Assembly: GCA_051954695.1 (NCBI GenBank)
Contig: JBQCHL010000005.1
Coordinates: 62,001 to 126,000, forward strand
Origin: Terrimonas_A sp051954695
Lineage (GTDB): Bacteria > Bacteroidota > Bacteroidia > Chitinophagales > Chitinophagaceae
Length of the DNA: 64,000 nucleotides
Direction of reading: 5' to 3'
The translations under genes and the position numbers were made by a program. Positions within the stretch are counted from its first letter, which is position 1, and every line of letters starts with the position of its first letter. Positions 61,596 to 64,000 of this stretch are shown here, piece by piece. The notes under the pieces were generated by a model. It was not told where the DNA came from, ran no database searches, and saw nothing but the letters and a program-made list of their open reading frames with translations.

Positions 61596-63104
61596 ATGGC
61601 TGTTACCAAGAAAAAAGCTGCTCCTAAAAAATCCAACACGGTCAAACTGAAATTTGATACAAGTTGGAATTATGCTCCGGCCCCGGAAAGCAAAAGCGCA
61701 GCAACCATTCATAAGCAATACGATCTTTTTATCAATGGCGAATGGCAGAAGCCGTCCAGCAAAAAATATTTCGATACCATAAACCCCGCCACAGAAGAAA
61801 AACTGAGCGAAGTGGCCATGGCTAATGAAGCTGATACTAATAAAGCAGTGACTGCCGCCCGCAATGCATATGAGAAAGTGTGGAAGAAAATGCCGGCCAA
61901 AGAAAGAGGAAAATATATCTTCCGCATTGCGCGCATGATACAGGAGAAAGCACGCGAACTGGCCGTGATAGAAACACTTGACGGAGGCAAACCTATACGG
62001 GAAAGCCGCGACTTTGATGTGCCAACAGCAGCCAATCATTTCTTTTACTATGCAGGCTGGGCTGATAAGCTGGAATATGCATTCCCCAACCGGCAGGCCT
62101 CCCCATTAGGTGTAGCCGGGCAGATCATTCCCTGGAATTTCCCTTTATTGATGGCTGCCTGGAAAATAGCCCCTGCACTGGCTACCGGCAATACCGTTGT
62201 TCTGAAACCTGCAGAAACCACCCCGCTCACAGCCCTGAAACTGGCAGAGATCATACAGGAAGCAGATCTGCCTCCTGGTGTGGTAAACATTCTTACCGGT
62301 GCAGGAGAAACAGGCGCTTCAATCGTTAATCATCCCGGTATTGATAAAATTGCATTCACCGGCTCCACAGAAGTGGGCAAGCTGATACAAAGAGCGATAG
62401 CCGGTACTAATAAAAAAGCCACGCTCGAACTGGGCGGAAAAGCAGCCAACATCATCTTTGAAGATGCCCCCATTGACCAAGCAGTAGAAGGCGTCATCAA
62501 CGGAATATTCTTTAACCAGGGGCATGTATGCTGCGCAGGCTCGCGCCTGTACGTACAGGAATCCATTGCAAAACAGGTGATCCGCAAACTAAGAGACCGT
62601 ATCGAAACATTGATCGTAGGCGACCCCATAGATAAGAATACAGATATCGGCGCCATCAATTCAAAACAGCAACTCGATACCATCCACAAATATTTAAACA
62701 TTGGAAAAAAAGAAGGAGCAGAAATGTACGAAAGCTCCTGCCCTTTGCCACGCAAAGGCTACTTCTGCCGGCCTACCATTTTTACCAATGTGGCGCAAAG
62801 CAGCCGGATCGCACAGGAAGAAATATTCGGACCAGTGCTGGCAGTGCTCACTTTCCGCACAGATGATGAAGTAATTGAAAAAGCTAACAATTCACCCTAC
62901 GGACTGAGTGCCGGTGTCTGGACCGACAAAGGCTCCAAGATCTTTAATATGACAAAAAGAATGCGGGCTGGTGTAGTCTGGGCAAATACATTCAATAAAT
63001 TCGACCCTTCTTCTCCCTTCGGCGGATACAAAGAAAGCGGCTTTGGAAGAGAAGGCGGATTACACGGCTTAATGCCCTACATCAATTTAACGCATCAATC
63101 ATAA
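61596..63104 (+). CDS. Aldehyde dehydrogenase
   Basis: The 502-residue protein has a Lys-rich leader (MAVTKKKAAPKKSNTVKLKF), the NAD-binding IIPWNFPLLMAAWKIAPAL, FTGSTEVGK, the general-base Glu in LELGGKAANI and the catalytic Cys (C312) in NQGHVCCAGSR. It is a full-length class I/II enzyme. Its position between deoC and a second dehydrogenase-like gene suggests oxidation of the acetaldehyde from deoxyribose. Confidence 0.95.
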   Translation: MAVTKKKAAPKKSNTVKLKFDTSWNYAPAPESKSAATIHKQYDLFINGEWQKPSSKKYFDTINPATEEKLSEVAMANEADTNKAVTAARNAYEKVWKKMPAKERGKYIFRIARMIQEKARELAVIETLDGGKPIRESRDFDVPTAANHFFYYAGWADKLEYAFPNRQASPLGVAGQIIPWNFPLLMAAWKIAPALATGNTVVLKPAETTPLTALKLAEIIQEADLPPGVVNILTGAGETGASIVNHPGIDKIAFTGSTEVGKLIQRAIAGTNKKATLELGGKAANIIFEDAPIDQAVEGVINGIFFNQGHVCCAGSRLYVQESIAKQVIRKLRDRIETLIVGDPIDKNTDIGAINSKQQLDTIHKYLNIGKKEGAEMYESSCPLPRKGYFCRPTIFTNVAQSSRIAQEEIFGPVLAVLTFRTDDEVIEKANNSPYGLSAGVWTDKGSKIFNMTKRMRAGVVWANTFNKFDPSSPFGGYKESGFGREGGLHGLMPYINLTHQS

Positions 63105-63110
63105 ACGACC

Positions 63111-63170
63111 CCTTCCCGTCTTACCGACATAACCGTAAATTTTTTACGGGAAGGAGGGAAGACGGGAAGG
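63111..63170. repeat. Imperfect palindrome related to 10181-10247
   Basis: CCTTCCCGTCTT (63111-63122) and AAGACGGGAAGG (63159-63170) form a perfect 12-bp outer stem; CCGTAAA (63133-63139) and TTTACGG (63143-63149) form the inner stem. The ends and the inner CCG-TAAA core resemble the 33-bp palindrome at 10181-10247. It begins 7 nt after the aldehyde dehydrogenase stop codon. Confidence 0.8.
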
Positions 63171-63207
63171 CAAACATTCAATTTGAAGACTCTTTAATAA
63201 ATTGCTT

Positions 63208-64000
63208 ATGTCAAAAACTTCTGTTCATACCACTTCCTTACATACAAACGGTAATGGAGCTGGTACAATTGAAACAAAAAGACTTGAAGTGCTAAAGACA
63301 TACAAAATATACATCGGTGGTCAGTTCCCCAGAACTGAATCCGGCCGTTATTATATTCCTGTAAACAACGAAGGAAAAAAGTTAGCCAATGTATGCTTAA
63401 GCTCCCGTAAGGATTTTCGCAATGCAGTAGTTGCTGCACGCGCTGCATTTGGTGGCTGGAGCGGAAGAGCTGCTTTCAACCGCAGCCAGATACTGTACCG
63501 CATGGCTGAAATGCTGGAAGGGAGAAGAATGCAGTTCATTGATGAACTAATGCAGCAGGACGCATCAAGAGCTGCGGCTGAAAAAGAAGTAGATCTTGCT
63601 GTTGACCGGCTTATTTATTATGCCGGTTGGTGTGATAAATACCAGCAACTGTTCAGCAGTGTAAATCCCGTGGCCAGTTCACATTTTAACTTCTCTGTAC
63701 CGGAACCTACCGGCGTTGTCTCCATCATTGCGCCGCAACAGGATTCATTACTGGGACTCATTTCCGTGATCGCACCGGTGATTGCCGGCGGTAATACCTG
63801 TGTGGTGCTCGCATCGGAATCCAAACCGCTCTGTGCTGTCACTTTTGCTGAAGTGTTGAATTCTTCCGACCTGCCTGGTGGAGTGGTGAATATTCTTACC
63901 GGTAAGCCTTCTGAACTGGCATCCTGGTTTGTAGACCATATGGATGTGAATGCAACCATTTATTGCGAAAAAGACACTGATATAAAGAAAATGATGCGGG
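63208..64000 (+). CDS. Divergent aldehyde dehydrogenase-like protein (cut by window edge)
   Basis: ATG 63208 opens a frame of at least 264 codons to the right edge. It aligns with aldehyde dehydrogenases (KIYIGGQFPRTESGRYYIPV, FGGWSGRAAFNRSQILYRMA, IYYAGWCDKYQQL, VVNILTGKPSELASWF). The usual PWNFP stretch is IAPQQDS, and FTGSTEVG is replaced by IYCEKDTDIKK, so NAD binding is probably altered. The catalytic Cys region is outside the window. It may be an inactive partner of the enzyme upstream. Confidence 0.85.
   Translation, partial: MSKTSVHTTSLHTNGNGAGTIETKRLEVLKTYKIYIGGQFPRTESGRYYIPVNNEGKKLANVCLSSRKDFRNAVVAARAAFGGWSGRAAFNRSQILYRMAEMLEGRRMQFIDELMQQDASRAAAEKEVDLAVDRLIYYAGWCDKYQQLFSSVNPVASSHFNFSVPEPTGVVSIIAPQQDSLLGLISVIAPVIAGGNTCVVLASESKPLCAVTFAEVLNSSDLPGGVVNILTGKPSELASWFVDHMDVNATIYCEKDTDIKKMMR

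Overview
The window looks like the chromosome of a Bacteroidota bacterium, most probably of the family Chitinophagaceae (inference; no rRNA is present). The signs are a T9SS type A C-terminal sorting domain, a TonB-dependent receptor with an N-terminal carboxypeptidase-regulatory-like domain, many SPase II lipoproteins with the families usual in this phylum (DUF4136, DUF6263), LytS/LytTR two-component pairs, SecA of about 1,100 residues, and promoters of the TTG / TAnnTTTG type. No tRNA, rRNA, insertion sequence, phage gene or CRISPR array was seen. It is an ordinary gene-dense chromosomal segment with some unusual modules.

Layout. 1-10 kb (minus strand): an MprF-like aminoacyl-phosphatidylglycerol synthase cut by the window edge, a NodB-type deacetylase, a CHASE3-type hybrid histidine kinase, a LytTR regulator, and an LpoB/COG3014 lipoprotein pair, together a cell-envelope theme. 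10-18 kb: a LytS-LytTR pair divergent from a TolC-RND-adaptor efflux operon; the pump carries an EF-hand loop. 18-22 kb: KefF-KefC and a solitary SymE-like protein. 22-32.3 kb: a tight five-gene minus-strand operon (HD-PycTM protein, polyphosphate kinase, SdiA-regulated lipoprotein, metallophosphatase/kinase-like/beta-barrel fusion, GAF protein with cyclase-like motifs) behind one recognisable promoter. 32-36 kb: MhqD/MhqO-like pair, YceI, AraC regulator. 36-41 kb: DUF4136 lipoprotein and an operon of papain-like protease, thioredoxin, DUF4442 and a beta-CASP nuclease. 41-46 kb: phytase and its TonB receptor. 46-54 kb: lysA, scpB, an isolated atpG, secA. 54-56 kb: a T9SS cargo protein followed by two tandem, homologous, promoter- and terminator-bearing small RNA genes. 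56-60.5 kb: two amidohydrolase-family proteins. 60.6-64 kb: deoC and two aldehyde dehydrogenases, the second divergent and cut by the edge.

The most interesting observations are the tandem small RNAs at 55.5-56.0 kb sharing an extended promoter with the adjacent T9SS gene; the polyphosphate-centred operon combining PPK1 with a Pycsar-effector-like membrane protein and a cyclase-like GAF protein; the EF-hand in the RND pump; the exact heptad (GACTnnn) intergenic repeats; and the 21-bp duplicated element at the start of the LytS gene.
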